Assembly: GCA_900543095.1 (NCBI GenBank)
Contig: UQQD01000031.1
Coordinates: forward strand, 1 to 13,934
Reading direction: 5' to 3'
DNA: 13,934 nt
From: an uncultured Ruminococcus sp.
GTDB lineage: Bacteria > Bacillota > Clostridia > Oscillospirales > Acutalibacteraceae
The position numbers and the translations under genes are program-made. The notes under the pieces are model-generated. The model was not told where the DNA came from and made no database searches. It worked only from the letters and a program-made list of their open reading frames with translations. Shown here in pieces: positions 1-7,946 of the stretch. Each line of letters opens with the position of its first letter. The stretch's first letter is position 1.

Positions 1-1222
1 CGAGCATATATCCGGAAATTGCACAAGCCTTTTCAAAGAAATAGATAAGATAGCCAAGCTCCGTTTCGTTCATTTCGGGAACATTCAAAACTACGTTCGG
101 AACGCCGCCGTCGTTGTGAGCAAGCACCGTGCCCTCAAATGCCTTGCGGTTTACATATCCCATCGTTTTACCCGAAAGGAAGTTAAGACCGTCAACGTTT
201 GCAGGCTCTGTACCAAGAGTAACTTCTTTCTTACATTTATCAAAAAGAACAACAGTTTCAAACATTGTGCGTCTGCCGTCCTGAATATACTGTCCGAGCG
301 AGTGAAGGTCGGTTGAGAAAACAACGCTTGACGGATAAATTCCCTTGTTGTCCTTGCCTTCGCTTTCACCGAAGAGCTGTTTAAACCACTCTGCCATCAT
401 TGTGTAGGCAGGCTCGTAGGAAACCATAATTTCCACTACCTTGCCCTTGCGGTAAAGGATATTGCGGATTGCGGCGTACTTGTAGCAGTCGTTTGTTGCA
501 AGATCGTCGTTATCAAACTCTTTCTGAGCTTTTGCGGCGCCCTGCATCAGCGCGTCAATATCTGCGCCCGAAACAGCGATAGGAAGCAAGCCTACTGCGG
601 TAAGCACGGAAAAACGTCCGCCTACATCATCGGGTACTACAAATGTTTCGTAGCCCTCTTCATCGGCAAGTGCCTTTAAAGTACCCTTTGCCTTATCGGT
701 CGTGCAGAAAATTCTTTCTCTTGCGCCGTCCTTGCCGTACTTTTGTTCAAGCATCTCACGGAAAACACGGAATGCAATGGCAGGTTCTGTTGTTGTGCCC
801 GACTTTGAAATCATATTAACCGAAACATCTTTGCCCTCGCAAAGCTCCATAATCTCGGCAAGTGCAGATGAACTTATAGAGTTGCCGGTAAAGAAAATCT
901 GCGGAGTATCATTGCAGGTAAGGTTGTAGTTCTGCGAATTTAAAAATTCAATCGCAGCTCTTGCACCGAGATATGAGCCGCCTATACCTATAACGATAAA
1001 TACGTCGGAATTTTTCTTAATTTTTTCAGCGGCAGCTTTAATCCTTGCAAATTCTTCCTTGTCATAGTCGGTTGGGAGATTGAGCCAGCCTAAGAAATCA
1101 TTGCCTAAACCGGAGCCGTCGTGGAGCGTTTTATGGGCAGCCTTTACCTCTGCCGCAACGCCGTCGTATTCGTGTTCGCCTACAAAGCCTCTCAAATATT
1201 TGTCAGTAAGAGTTGTTGCCAT
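1..1222 (-). CDS. pgi: Glucose-6-phosphate isomerase, 3' end cut by window edge
   Basis: Interconverts glucose 6-phosphate and fructose 6-phosphate in cytoplasmic glycolysis and gluconeogenesis. The frame stays open from the ATG at 1222 to the window edge, giving about 407 residues. Family hallmarks are visible: IGIGGSYLGARA (residues ~78-89), a sugar-phosphate-binding SKSGTT stretch (~139-144), the PDDVGGRFSVLT signature (~197-208), and FGESEGK (~284-290), which carries an active-site glutamate. Bacillus/Clostridium-type enzymes have about 450 residues, so roughly the last 40, including the usual lysine-bearing C-terminal signature, lie outside the window. The start is fixed by GGAGG at 1230-1234, 7 bases upstream of ATG. 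A strong promoter lies just upstream, so the gene is probably transcribed separately from dacF. I see no frameshift. Confidence 0.96.
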   Translation of the reverse strand, partial: MATTLTDKYLRGFVGEHEYDGVAAEVKAAHKTLHDGSGLGNDFLGWLNLPTDYDKEEFARIKAAAEKIKKNSDVFIVIGIGGSYLGARAAIEFLNSQNYNLTCNDTPQIFFTGNSISSSALAEIMELCEGKDVSVNMISKSGTTTEPAIAFRVFREMLEQKYGKDGARERIFCTTDKAKGTLKALADEEGYETFVVPDDVGGRFSVLTAVGLLPIAVSGADIDALMQGAAKAQKEFDNDDLATNDCYKYAAIRNILYRKGKVVEIMVSYEPAYTMMAEWFKQLFGESEGKDNKGIYPSSVVFSTDLHSLGQYIQDGRRTMFETVVLFDKCKKEVTLGTEPANVDGLNFLSGKTMGYVNRKAFEGTVLAHNDGGVPNVVLNVPEMNETELGYLIYFFEKACAISGYML

Positions 1223-1276
1223 TTAAAGTCCTCCAAATTATAATTCCTGATAATAAACAATTAAATCTTTTGTTTT

Positions 1277-1305
1277 ATTATACTATAACAAGAGTATTTT
1301 TGCAA
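1277..1305 (-). promoter_or_regulatory. SigA-type promoter of pgi
   Basis: On the minus strand TTGCAA (1305-1300) and a perfect TATAAT (1282-1277) are separated by 17 bases. The predicted start leaves a leader of about 45-50 bases before the pgi ATG. The promoter lies between repeat copy A and pgi. Confidence 0.8.
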
Positions 1306-1321
1306 GGTTATTTTGGCATTT

Positions 1322-1496
1322 TTTTAAATCGCAGCAACGCTCTGCTTTGCTTACAAAGAGCAGAGCCTGCGACAGATTGCAAAAAGTACAAGGGACATCA
1401 GCTTCTCAGGTTTAAGAGGGAGATTGTAACCCCCACTGAAATTCTGAACCGCATACGCCGCCTAAAAGGCGAGGGAGATTTGTACATCAGATTATA
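1322..1496 (-). repeat. Dispersed 175-bp intergenic repeat, copy A
   Basis: Full-length member of a family also found at 11273-11447 and 13728-13904. By my count 54 of the first 60 aligned positions (from 1322) match copy D. The strand given is the sense I propose, reading out of dacF; the last bases of the repeat overlap the dacF stop codon. It contains a hairpin with arms at 1339-1345 and 1360-1366 (GCTCTGC/GCAGAGC), extended by TTTG/CAAA inside and CGCAG/CTGCG outside, and a long-range pair GTACAA (1386-1391) with TTGTAC (1480-1485). Reading frames through it are not conserved between copies, so it is not coding. No terminal inverted repeat or target duplication is evident. Confidence 0.9.
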
Positions 1497-2631
1497 ATGC
1501 TAACAGAGAATTAAACAAGACTTCAAAAATCGAGCCGAAAGAGGTCTTTTCGACAGCCTGTTCTGCGGTTATGTCAAAGCTCTGAGTTTCTCCGTTTACG
1601 GTAAACGTAAGAGTGCCTACGACTTGATCTTGTTCTATCGGAGCGTCAAGGCTTTCTGGCAGGTCAAGCTCGGTTTTTATATCGGCATTTTCGCTTTTGT
1701 CAACCACTACGTTTGAATTTACCTCGCAGCGCAAATCAACGCTTTTTTCCATTCCGCCGTTCACATCTATTGAAGTCGGCATATCCTCGGGTGCGTTTAA
1801 TTCTTTAACAGCAATATTAGCAAAGCCGTAATCCAACAGAGCCGCTGCGTCGGCAAAGCGCTCCTTTCCCGTGTTACAGCCCAAAACAACCGCTATCAGC
1901 GACACATCGCCTCTTGTGGCGGTTGCGGACATACAACAGCCTGCGTCGTCGGTCGTTCCTGTTTTTAACCCCGTTATTCCGTTGTAGGTTTTAAGTAGCT
2001 TATTTGTGTTTACTATCTGAGTTTCTCCGCCGCGCAGGTTATCAAGCCAGATTGACGTATAATCAAATATTTTCTCGTGCTTTGTAAGTTCCCGTGACAT
2101 AATAGCAACATCGTTAGCAGAAGTAACGTGTCCCTCCTCGTCAAGTCCGTTGCAGTTTTTGAACACGGTGTCATTCATACCAAGCTCTTTTGCACGCTCA
2201 TTCATCTGTTCAACAAATGCGTCCTCACTGCCGCTCAAATGTTCTGCAAGTGCAACTGCCGCGTCATTTGCTGATGCCACAACTGTCGCTTTTATCATAT
2301 CGTCCGCCGACATCGTTTCACCGTTTTCAAGCCAGATGTCACTGCCGCCCATAGAAGCGGCGTGCTCGCTCGCCGTGATAGTATCGTCAAAGCTGAGCTT
2401 ACCGTTGTCGATAGCCTCAAACACAAGCAAAAGCGTCATTACCTTTGTGACCGACGCACAAGGGCGTTGTTCGTGAGAATTCTTTTCATAGACTATTTTT
2501 CCTGTTGATTCCTCCATAAGCACTGCCGACGGTGCAGTAACGCTGTCGTCCGACAACGCCGCCGCAGGAGCGACAAACGCAAACAGCATCGCTGTACAGA
2601 TTGCAACTGAAACTATTGCCTTTCTTAACAT
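1492..2631 (-). CDS. dacF: Serine-type D-Ala-D-Ala carboxypeptidase (DacF/PBP5 class)
   Basis: Penicillin-binding protein of the peptidase S11 family that trims the terminal D-alanine of peptidoglycan stem peptides outside the membrane. It has 379 residues. A signal peptide covers residues 1-26 (hydrophobic core then APAAA). The three active-site motifs are intact: SVTK at 60-63, SAN at 120-122 and KTG at 223-225. A C-terminal beta-rich region like PBP5_C follows. I choose ATG at 2631 rather than the ATG 15 bases upstream, because GAGGTG, the ribosome binding site, lies inside those first codons and is correctly spaced (7 bases) from 2631. The gene begins 48 bases after ispF and is probably last in that operon. 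No T-rich terminator follows; repeat copy A begins at its stop codon instead. Confidence 0.92.
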   Translation of the reverse strand: MLRKAIVSVAICTAMLFAFVAPAAALSDDSVTAPSAVLMEESTGKIVYEKNSHEQRPCASVTKVMTLLLVFEAIDNGKLSFDDTITASEHAASMGGSDIWLENGETMSADDMIKATVVASANDAAVALAEHLSGSEDAFVEQMNERAKELGMNDTVFKNCNGLDEEGHVTSANDVAIMSRELTKHEKIFDYTSIWLDNLRGGETQIVNTNKLLKTYNGITGLKTGTTDDAGCCMSATATRGDVSLIAVVLGCNTGKERFADAAALLDYGFANIAVKELNAPEDMPTSIDVNGGMEKSVDLRCEVNSNVVVDKSENADIKTELDLPESLDAPIEQDQVVGTLTFTVNGETQSFDITAEQAVEKTSFGSIFEVLFNSLLAL

Positions 2632-2679
2632 AATAAAACACCTCATTCAACTATATGAACAAGGTGTTGTATGTATGAT

Positions 2680-3147
2680 TTAATCTATCAGACAAACCGA
2701 ATGTGCCGAGATACCCTCAAGCCGTCCCGTAAATCCGAGTTTTTCCTCTGTTGTGGCTTTTACGCTCACACAGGAAATATCTATATTGCAGGCATTTGCA
2801 ATATTTCGGCGCATTGCGTCGATATAATTCCTAAGCTTTGGTTTTTGGGCTATCACCGTTGAATCTATGTTTACTGTTTTGTAGCCGTTTTCGGCAAGCA
2901 CACGGCAAACCTCCTTTAGAAGTTCAAGGCTGTTTGCTCCCTCAAACCGATCGTCCGTATCGGGAAAAAGCTTGCCTATATCACCGAGAGCCGCCGCTCC
3001 GAGCAAGGCGTCCATAATTGCGTGAAGCAAAACATCTGCGTCGGAATGTCCGAGCAGGCCAAGCTCAAAGGGTATCTCCTCGCCGCCCAAAATAAGCTTT
3101 CTGTTTTCGGCAAATTTATGAACGTCATAACCGTGACCTATACGCAT
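2680..3147 (-). CDS. ispF: 2-C-methyl-D-erythritol 2,4-cyclodiphosphate synthase
   Basis: Fifth step of the MEP (non-mevalonate) isoprenoid pathway: cyclises CDP-methylerythritol 2-phosphate and releases CMP. It has 155 residues, typical for the family. The metal ligands D8 and H10 in GYDVH and H42 are present, as are HSDAD (34-38), the DDRFEGANS stretch, and the C-terminal TTEEKLGFTGR motif. The start is the ATG at 3147, which shares one base with the ispD stop (TGATG). GGAGG lies 7 bases upstream, inside ispD. A TTG six bases earlier is in frame but badly placed for that site. The overlap implies translational coupling to IspD, two steps earlier in the same pathway. Confidence 0.97.
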   Translation of the reverse strand: MRIGHGYDVHKFAENRKLILGGEEIPFELGLLGHSDADVLLHAIMDALLGAAALGDIGKLFPDTDDRFEGANSLELLKEVCRVLAENGYKTVNIDSTVIAQKPKLRNYIDAMRRNIANACNIDISCVSVKATTEEKLGFTGRLEGISAHSVCLID

Positions 3148-3851
3148 CAGCAATCCTCCGAAATTCTCGATTTTAAAATGCTTTCCGCTATTACTACATC
3201 AACGGGCGTTGTGAGCTTTATATTTTCTCTGCTGCCCTTTACCACTTCAACTTCGCCGCCCATATTTTCAATAAGCGAGCAGTCGTCGGTAAAGTTTGCG
3301 GCATTGTCCCCTGCGTTTTCAAGGGCAAATTTGTAAAGCTCCTTTTCAAAAACCTGCGGAGTCTGAACGGCTCTGAGCTGAGAGCGCAAAGGGGTGCTCT
3401 CAATCTTGTTAAAGCCGTCAACTATTTTTATTGTATCGGTAACGGAGGTTCCGAGTGTTGCCGCTCCGGTTTCAAACGCCGCTTCAACAACACGCTCTAT
3501 CTCGTCAACGGTTATCAAGGGTCTTGCACCGTCGTGAATAGCAAAATATTTTGCCTCTTGATTGGCGGCATTGATCCCGTTTCGCACGCTTTGTGCACGG
3601 GATTCCCCGCCGATAACAAGCTTTGAAACCTTTGAAAAGCCGTTTTCATCGGAGATTTTCCGTATGCGGTCAATATCCTGACTGCGGCATACAACTATTA
3701 TTTCACTGATAAGATGGCATTTTTGAAACGCAGAAAGGGTATATTCGATAGCCGGGTGCGACAAAAGCGGTATAAACTGCTTGCTGTCGGCTATTCCCAT
3801 TCTTACCGAACCGCCTGCCGCCACTATTATTGCAGAAACATATGCAGACAT
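3147..3851 (-). CDS. ispD: 2-C-methyl-D-erythritol 4-phosphate cytidylyltransferase
   Basis: Third step of the MEP pathway: transfers CMP from CTP to methylerythritol 4-phosphate. It has 234 residues, usual for the family. The nucleotide-binding N-terminus reads IIVAAGGSVRMG (8-19), a small variant of the usual AAGxGxRMG loop, followed by SKQF. Downstream are the HDGARPL motif, RAVQTPQVF and TDDCSLIE, all family signatures. The start is ATG at 3851, with GGAGG five bases away. An in-frame TTG that overlaps the ribosome binding site is rejected. It begins 13 bases after the upstream PLP enzyme gene and overlaps ispF by one base, so it sits in the middle of an operon. Confidence 0.96.
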   Translation of the reverse strand: MSAYVSAIIVAAGGSVRMGIADSKQFIPLLSHPAIEYTLSAFQKCHLISEIIVVCRSQDIDRIRKISDENGFSKVSKLVIGGESRAQSVRNGINAANQEAKYFAIHDGARPLITVDEIERVVEAAFETGAATLGTSVTDTIKIVDGFNKIESTPLRSQLRAVQTPQVFEKELYKFALENAGDNAANFTDDCSLIENMGGEVEVVKGSRENIKLTTPVDVVIAESILKSRISEDC

Positions 3852-3864
3852 AATTTCCTCCAAA

Positions 3865-5136
3865 TCAGATTACATCAAGCGCCTGTTTAAGATCGTCAAT
3901 AAGGTCGTCGGCATTTTCAAGACCTACCGACAGACGGATAAGGTCGGGGGCAATGCCTGCTTCTCTGAGCTGTTCGTCTGTAAGCTGGCGGTGAGTGTGA
4001 CTTGCCGGGTGCAAAAGACAGGTGCGTGCGTCGGCAACGTGGGTTGCAATCATTATCAATTTAAGGCTGTCCATAAACTTTACGGCGCTTTCTCTTCCGC
4101 CTTTAACCGCAAACGCCATTACGCCGCAGGAGCCGTTCGGAAGATATTTTTTTGCAAGTCCGTTGTACTTGTCGTCCTCAAGATCCGGATAATCTATCCA
4201 TTCAACCTTATCGCATAATTTCAGGAACCTTGCAATTTTAAGAGCATTTTTGCAATGCCTTTCCATTCTTACGGAAAGAGATTCCAGACCGTTCATAAGA
4301 TAAAAGGCATTTTGCGGCGACTGAATAGAACCGAGGTCACGCATAAGCTGAGACGTTGCCTTTGTAATATAGCCGAGTTTTCCGAACTTTTCGGCATAAA
4401 TTATTCCGTGATAAGATTCATCGGGCGTTGTAAGTCCGGGAAATTTATCGGCGTGTGCAAGCCAGTCAAAATTACCGCTGTCAACGATTGCACCGCCTAC
4501 GCCGATTGCGTGACCGTCCATATATTTTGTTGTGGAATGGGTAACTATGTCTGCTCCCCACTCAATCGGGCGGCAGTTTATCGGAGTTGCAAAGGTGTTG
4601 TCGATAATAAGCGGAACACCGTGAGAATGTGCAAGATGTGCAAATTTTTCAATGTCAATTACCGAAACGGTAGGGTTTGTTATCGTTTCTCCGAAAACGG
4701 CACGGGTATTGGGCTTGAACGCCTTTGCAAGCTCTTCTTCGGGAAGATTTTGATCAACAAATGTACAGTCGATACCCATTTTTTTCATTGTTACACCGAG
4801 CAGGTTGTATGTACCGCCGTAAATTGAAGACGAAGCCACAATATGACTGCCTGCTTCGCAGATATTGAACAAAGCAAAAAAGTTTGCCGCCTGTCCGCTT
4901 GAAGTCAACATTCCTGCGACTCCGCCCTCAAGGTCGGCTATCTTTGCAGCTACAGCGTCATTTGTGGGATTTTGCAGTCTTGTATAAAAATATCCGCTTG
5001 CTTCAAGGTCAAAGAGCTTGCCCATATCGTCGCTTGAATCGTATTTAAAGGTCGTGCTTTGCCAAATCGGCAGTTGTCTTGGCTCACCGTTTTTTGGCTC
5101 GTAGCCCGAATGAAGACATTTTGTTTCAGATTTCAT
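3865..5136 (-). CDS. metY: O-acetylhomoserine sulfhydrylase-type PLP enzyme
   Basis: Cys/Met-metabolism PLP-dependent enzyme, most like O-acetylhomoserine aminocarboxypropyltransferase, which makes homocysteine from O-acetylhomoserine and sulfide. It has 423 residues, matching MetY better than the ~380-residue MetB/MetC group. Visible motifs: the N-terminal TKCLHSGY, YTRLQNPTN (51-59), SSGQAANF (79-86), the PLP-ring aspartate D179 in IIDNTFATP, and the Schiff-base lysine K204 in HSTTKYMDGH. GGAGG lies 7 bases before ATG 5136. It starts 14 bases after the zinc-ribbon gene and ends 13 bases before ispD. The family is clear; exact specificity (O-acetyl versus O-succinyl substrate, gamma-lyase side activity) cannot be read from sequence alone. 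Confidence 0.88.
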   Translation of the reverse strand: MKSETKCLHSGYEPKNGEPRQLPIWQSTTFKYDSSDDMGKLFDLEASGYFYTRLQNPTNDAVAAKIADLEGGVAGMLTSSGQAANFFALFNICEAGSHIVASSSIYGGTYNLLGVTMKKMGIDCTFVDQNLPEEELAKAFKPNTRAVFGETITNPTVSVIDIEKFAHLAHSHGVPLIIDNTFATPINCRPIEWGADIVTHSTTKYMDGHAIGVGGAIVDSGNFDWLAHADKFPGLTTPDESYHGIIYAEKFGKLGYITKATSQLMRDLGSIQSPQNAFYLMNGLESLSVRMERHCKNALKIARFLKLCDKVEWIDYPDLEDDKYNGLAKKYLPNGSCGVMAFAVKGGRESAVKFMDSLKLIMIATHVADARTCLLHPASHTHRQLTDEQLREAGIAPDLIRLSVGLENADDLIDDLKQALDVI

Positions 5137-5150
5137 AAGTTTTCCTCCTG

Positions 5151-5666
5151 TTATCCAAAGAGATTTTTAATAAATCCCGTAATAAAATCAGTACCGTAAA
5201 TAACTGCGGCAACCAACAGCAAAAACAGTATTGCCGACACAATTTTTACAGTTGTGCGCTTTGCGCCGCTCATTTCTTCAAACTCCTCGTCGGCAGGCTT
5301 TACACCGCTGTTTGTCGGGATTTCAACATTTTCGTCAAGGACTTCTTCGCCTTCCGTTTTGATTGCGCCTATTCCGATGCACACATCATATGCCTTTTCA
5401 TAAGCCTGAAACGGCACAAGCACATCATACTCCGAAAAGTCACAGCCCATACCTGCGTCGGTCTGCTTGTCCTTTTGGCTTACGGCATCGCTCGGAATAC
5501 CGCTGTCGTTGAGTGCGGACCTTATGCGTTCGAGTTCAAAGCCCGAAGCCGAAAGCAGATAAACGGGAGTGTTGCTGTCTGCAACGTCAACAAGCTGTTT
5601 TTTGCAGTCGGGACAACTTTGGTCGCTATCGTTGTGAAGGTGTTTGCAATTTTTACAGTACTTCAT
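5151..5666 (-). CDS. Zinc-ribbon protein with C-terminal membrane anchor, unknown function
   Basis: 171 residues. The N-terminus is a compact zinc ribbon (C4, C7, C18, C21). Residues ~32-100 form an alpha/beta-looking segment (VYLLSASGFELERIRSALNDSGI) that resembles the DUF2007-type 'putative signal transducing' fold, a resemblance judged by eye only. An acidic linker follows (~101-133), and one membrane helix lies at ~140-160, close to the C-terminus. This suggests a cytoplasmic sensor or scaffold tethered by its tail. ATG 5666 has only a weak AGGA 11 bases upstream. It is the first gene of the five-gene minus-strand run, 14 bases before the metY-like gene. I do not recognise a specific function. 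Confidence 0.72.
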   Translation of the reverse strand: MKYCKNCKHLHNDSDQSCPDCKKQLVDVADSNTPVYLLSASGFELERIRSALNDSGIPSDAVSQKDKQTDAGMGCDFSEYDVLVPFQAYEKAYDVCIGIGAIKTEGEEVLDENVEIPTNSGVKPADEEFEEMSGAKRTTVKIVSAILFLLLVAAVIYGTDFITGFIKNLFG

Positions 5667-5693
5667 TTTAATACCATTCCTATTATTGATGAT

Positions 5694-5699
5694 ATTATA
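5694..5699 (-). promoter_or_regulatory. Possible -10 box for the zinc-ribbon/metY/isp/dacF operon
   Basis: TATAAT on the minus strand, 28 bases before the ATG of the zinc-ribbon gene. No convincing -35 lies at 16-18 bases; that position falls inside the terminator hairpin of the previous gene. Treated as tentative. Confidence 0.35.
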
Positions 5700-5703
5700 T
5701 TAA

Positions 5704-5738
5704 CATAAAAAGACAGCAGGGGCAATACCCCCACTGTC
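5704..5738 (-). terminator. Rho-independent terminator of the LRR-dockerin gene
   Basis: On the minus strand the arms GACAGTGGGG and CCCCTGCTGTC form an imperfect G+C-rich hairpin (5738-5712), followed by TTTTT (5711-5707). It lies about 80 bases beyond the stop of the LRR-dockerin gene. Confidence 0.85.
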
Positions 5739-5816
5739 CGTAAGCTCAAAAATTTTATCTTGCTACGGCAAATATGCAAATTCACCGCAGTCTGCCGATT
5801 AAAAGACAGTTTACAC

Positions 5817-7796
5817 TCAAAGAGAATCTATAATATTTGCAAGATATTTTTGCAGGATTGTTGCATCTCTGACCGATATTGTTCCGCTTCCGTCAAGATC
5901 GGAAACATACATATCTTCACTGCTGTTAATATCAATATACGGACTTCCGTCGGGCTTTGTGATTTTTGCAATGTACTTTACAATACACGTTGCGTCATCT
6001 ATTGTAATTTTTTTATCGCCGTTTACGTCACCCTTTATTCTTGAGAAATCCCGGACAATTGCGTAAACGCTCAGATGCTCGGTCGTAAACACATAAAAAC
6101 CGTCCTCATATCTTGCGTTCATATCCCGGGCAGTACCGTCGTCCCTGAGCCACATAACCTTACAGCCTGATTGATCGTATGGAATTTTTATTGTAACAAT
6201 GCCGTCCGGCTGAACCTCCCGACCGTCCTCTCGGAGAGTAATATCATAGGTTGCAAGAGAATTTTCAAAGGTGTTTTCAATCTCGCTGATGTTTAACTCT
6301 ACTCCGTCACGAATCATACCGCTGATCTTAACACTGCTTGAAGCATCGGTTATCTCTTTTTTGGTAACGGCAATAAATTCAAAGCCGTTGGCGTTTGCAT
6401 ATGTTTCGGCGGCAGAATTTTTAGAGCCGTAAATCTTAAATCCGTCGATCGGTATTTTGTTCCATTTATCATCATAAGTGTAACCAAACGCTGTTTCCCC
6501 GATGTCCGTTAGGTTTTCGGGAATAGTTACGCTCATTAAACTCAGGCAGTTTTCAAAAATCCCCCAGCCCGTACTCGTTACACTGTCCGAAATAGTCACA
6601 CTTGTCAGGTTTTTGCAGTCTGAAAAAGCGCAGTCCTCGATTCTTGTTACGCCGTTAGGTATAATCAGACTTGTCAACCCCGAATCCATAAATGTAGCAA
6701 ATTCAATTTTGTTAATATTAGCGGGAATGGTTATACTTTTCAGGCTTGTACAACCGGAAAAAGCACATTCGCCAATACTCGTTACACTTTCGGGAATTGT
6801 TATATCGGTCAGGCTTTTGCAATACCAAAAAGTGTAATCAGGGATACTTGTTATGCTGTTCGGAATACTTACGCTTTTCAGGTCAGGGCAATCGCCGAAA
6901 GCTCTTGAGCCAAGAACGGTGACGCTGTCGGGAATAATGACGCTTGTTAAGCCGACACAGTTAGAAAAAGCAAAATTACTGATAACAGTAACGCCGTCAG
7001 GAATAGTTATGCTCGTATTTTGAGGCATTTCTCCCTTGTAATTGTAAAGAACGTCACCAATAAATACCATACCGTCGGGCTGTTTTTCATACCAAGCCGT
7101 ACCGTCAAAAACATTATCACCCATTCTTGTTGAATTGCCGCAAGCAGTAACTTCACTTAAAGCCGTACAGTCTTGAAATGCTCCGCCGTCAATAAAGGTT
7201 ACACTTGCGGGTATATTCAGGCTCTTTAAACTTTTACATTCAAAAAACGCATTTCTGCCTATATTCGTTAAGCCCTCATAAAAGGTTATTTTACTTAAAG
7301 CCGTACAGCCTGAGAAAGCAGCTTCACCAATGCTTGTTAAGCTGTTGGGAAAGGTAAGCTCCGTTAAACCCGAACAACCCGAAAAAGCTCCTGCTCCGAT
7401 AGTATTCAAATTGTCCGGCAATCTTAATCCTATTAAATCATTACAGCCCGAAAAGGCAGCGTAGCCGATATTTGTTACCGTGTCCGGAATATATACTCCG
7501 CTTAATTTGGGGAAAAAATGAAAAGCATCATCGCCTATACTTGTCACAGGTTTGCCGTCAATGGTATCGGGAATTATTACACTGAGCTCGCCACCCAAAT
7601 ACTCGGTAATTTCAACAGTTCCGTTATAAAGAACGGTATAACCATATCTCTGGTTGTTTACAGTTATATAATGGTCGGATACTCCTACCGAAGCCCCCGA
7701 TTCCGCCGCCGAAGCAGTTAAGGGCAAAGCCGTAAGCGCACTTAACGCCATAATTACTGATAACAATACCGCAGTCAATTTTTTAAACTTCTTCAT
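5817..7796 (-). CDS. Secreted BspA-type leucine-rich-repeat protein with C-terminal dockerin
   Basis: 659 residues. The signal peptide is residues 1-30 (MKKFKK, hydrophobic core, TASA). Residues ~83-436 hold about fifteen ~23-residue LRR_5 (BspA/Treponema pallidum-type) repeats with the core pattern IPxSVTxIGxxAFxxCxxL. Repeat seven carries an insertion (~231-262). The block closes with the usual IYGSKNSAAETYANANGFEF motif (~454-474). A ~100-residue beta-rich module follows, then a type I dockerin (588-659). The dockerin has two calcium loops, D590/N592/D594/D601 and D633/D635/S637/D644. The protein therefore probably docks onto a cohesin-bearing scaffold and presents an adhesive LRR surface. 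The start is ATG 7796, with GAGGAGG upstream at 7804-7810; the frame stays open further upstream but through the promoter. Its partner scaffoldin is not in the window. Confidence 0.93.
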   Translation of the reverse strand: MKKFKKLTAVLLSVIMALSALTALPLTASAAESGASVGVSDHYITVNNQRYGYTVLYNGTVEITEYLGGELSVIIPDTIDGKPVTSIGDDAFHFFPKLSGVYIPDTVTNIGYAAFSGCNDLIGLRLPDNLNTIGAGAFSGCSGLTELTFPNSLTSIGEAAFSGCTALSKITFYEGLTNIGRNAFFECKSLKSLNIPASVTFIDGGAFQDCTALSEVTACGNSTRMGDNVFDGTAWYEKQPDGMVFIGDVLYNYKGEMPQNTSITIPDGVTVISNFAFSNCVGLTSVIIPDSVTVLGSRAFGDCPDLKSVSIPNSITSIPDYTFWYCKSLTDITIPESVTSIGECAFSGCTSLKSITIPANINKIEFATFMDSGLTSLIIPNGVTRIEDCAFSDCKNLTSVTISDSVTSTGWGIFENCLSLMSVTIPENLTDIGETAFGYTYDDKWNKIPIDGFKIYGSKNSAAETYANANGFEFIAVTKKEITDASSSVKISGMIRDGVELNISEIENTFENSLATYDITLREDGREVQPDGIVTIKIPYDQSGCKVMWLRDDGTARDMNARYEDGFYVFTTEHLSVYAIVRDFSRIKGDVNGDKKITIDDATCIVKYIAKITKPDGSPYIDINSSEDMYVSDLDGSGTISVRDATILQKYLANIIDSL

Positions 7797-7850
7797 TTTT
7801 ATGCCTCCTCTTTTAAAATATAGAGTAAAAAGCTTTTTCTGTACAATTTC

Positions 7851-7879
7851 ATTATACAAGAAAAATAAATAAAAATCAA
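7851..7879 (-). promoter_or_regulatory. SigA-type promoter of the LRR-dockerin gene
   Basis: Minus-strand TTGATT (7879-7874), a 17-base spacer, and perfect TATAAT (7856-7851). The predicted leader is about 50 bases and ends in GAGGAGG. Confidence 0.82.
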
Positions 7880-7946
7880 CAGGCTGTAATAAAAATTTTA
7901 TGCAACATTTAAGTGTGCTCGAAAATTTTAAACAATTCTGCGGCAC

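Noticed and set aside
1213..1497. Open frame of 94 codons running through repeat copy A
   Set aside because: It is mostly the repeat plus the pgi promoter region. Copy C splits the matching peptide between two frames, so coding is not conserved.
4255..4827. 190-codon plus-strand open frame opposite the metY-like gene
   Set aside because: Antisense shadow of a well-supported PLP enzyme, with no promoter or ribosome binding site.
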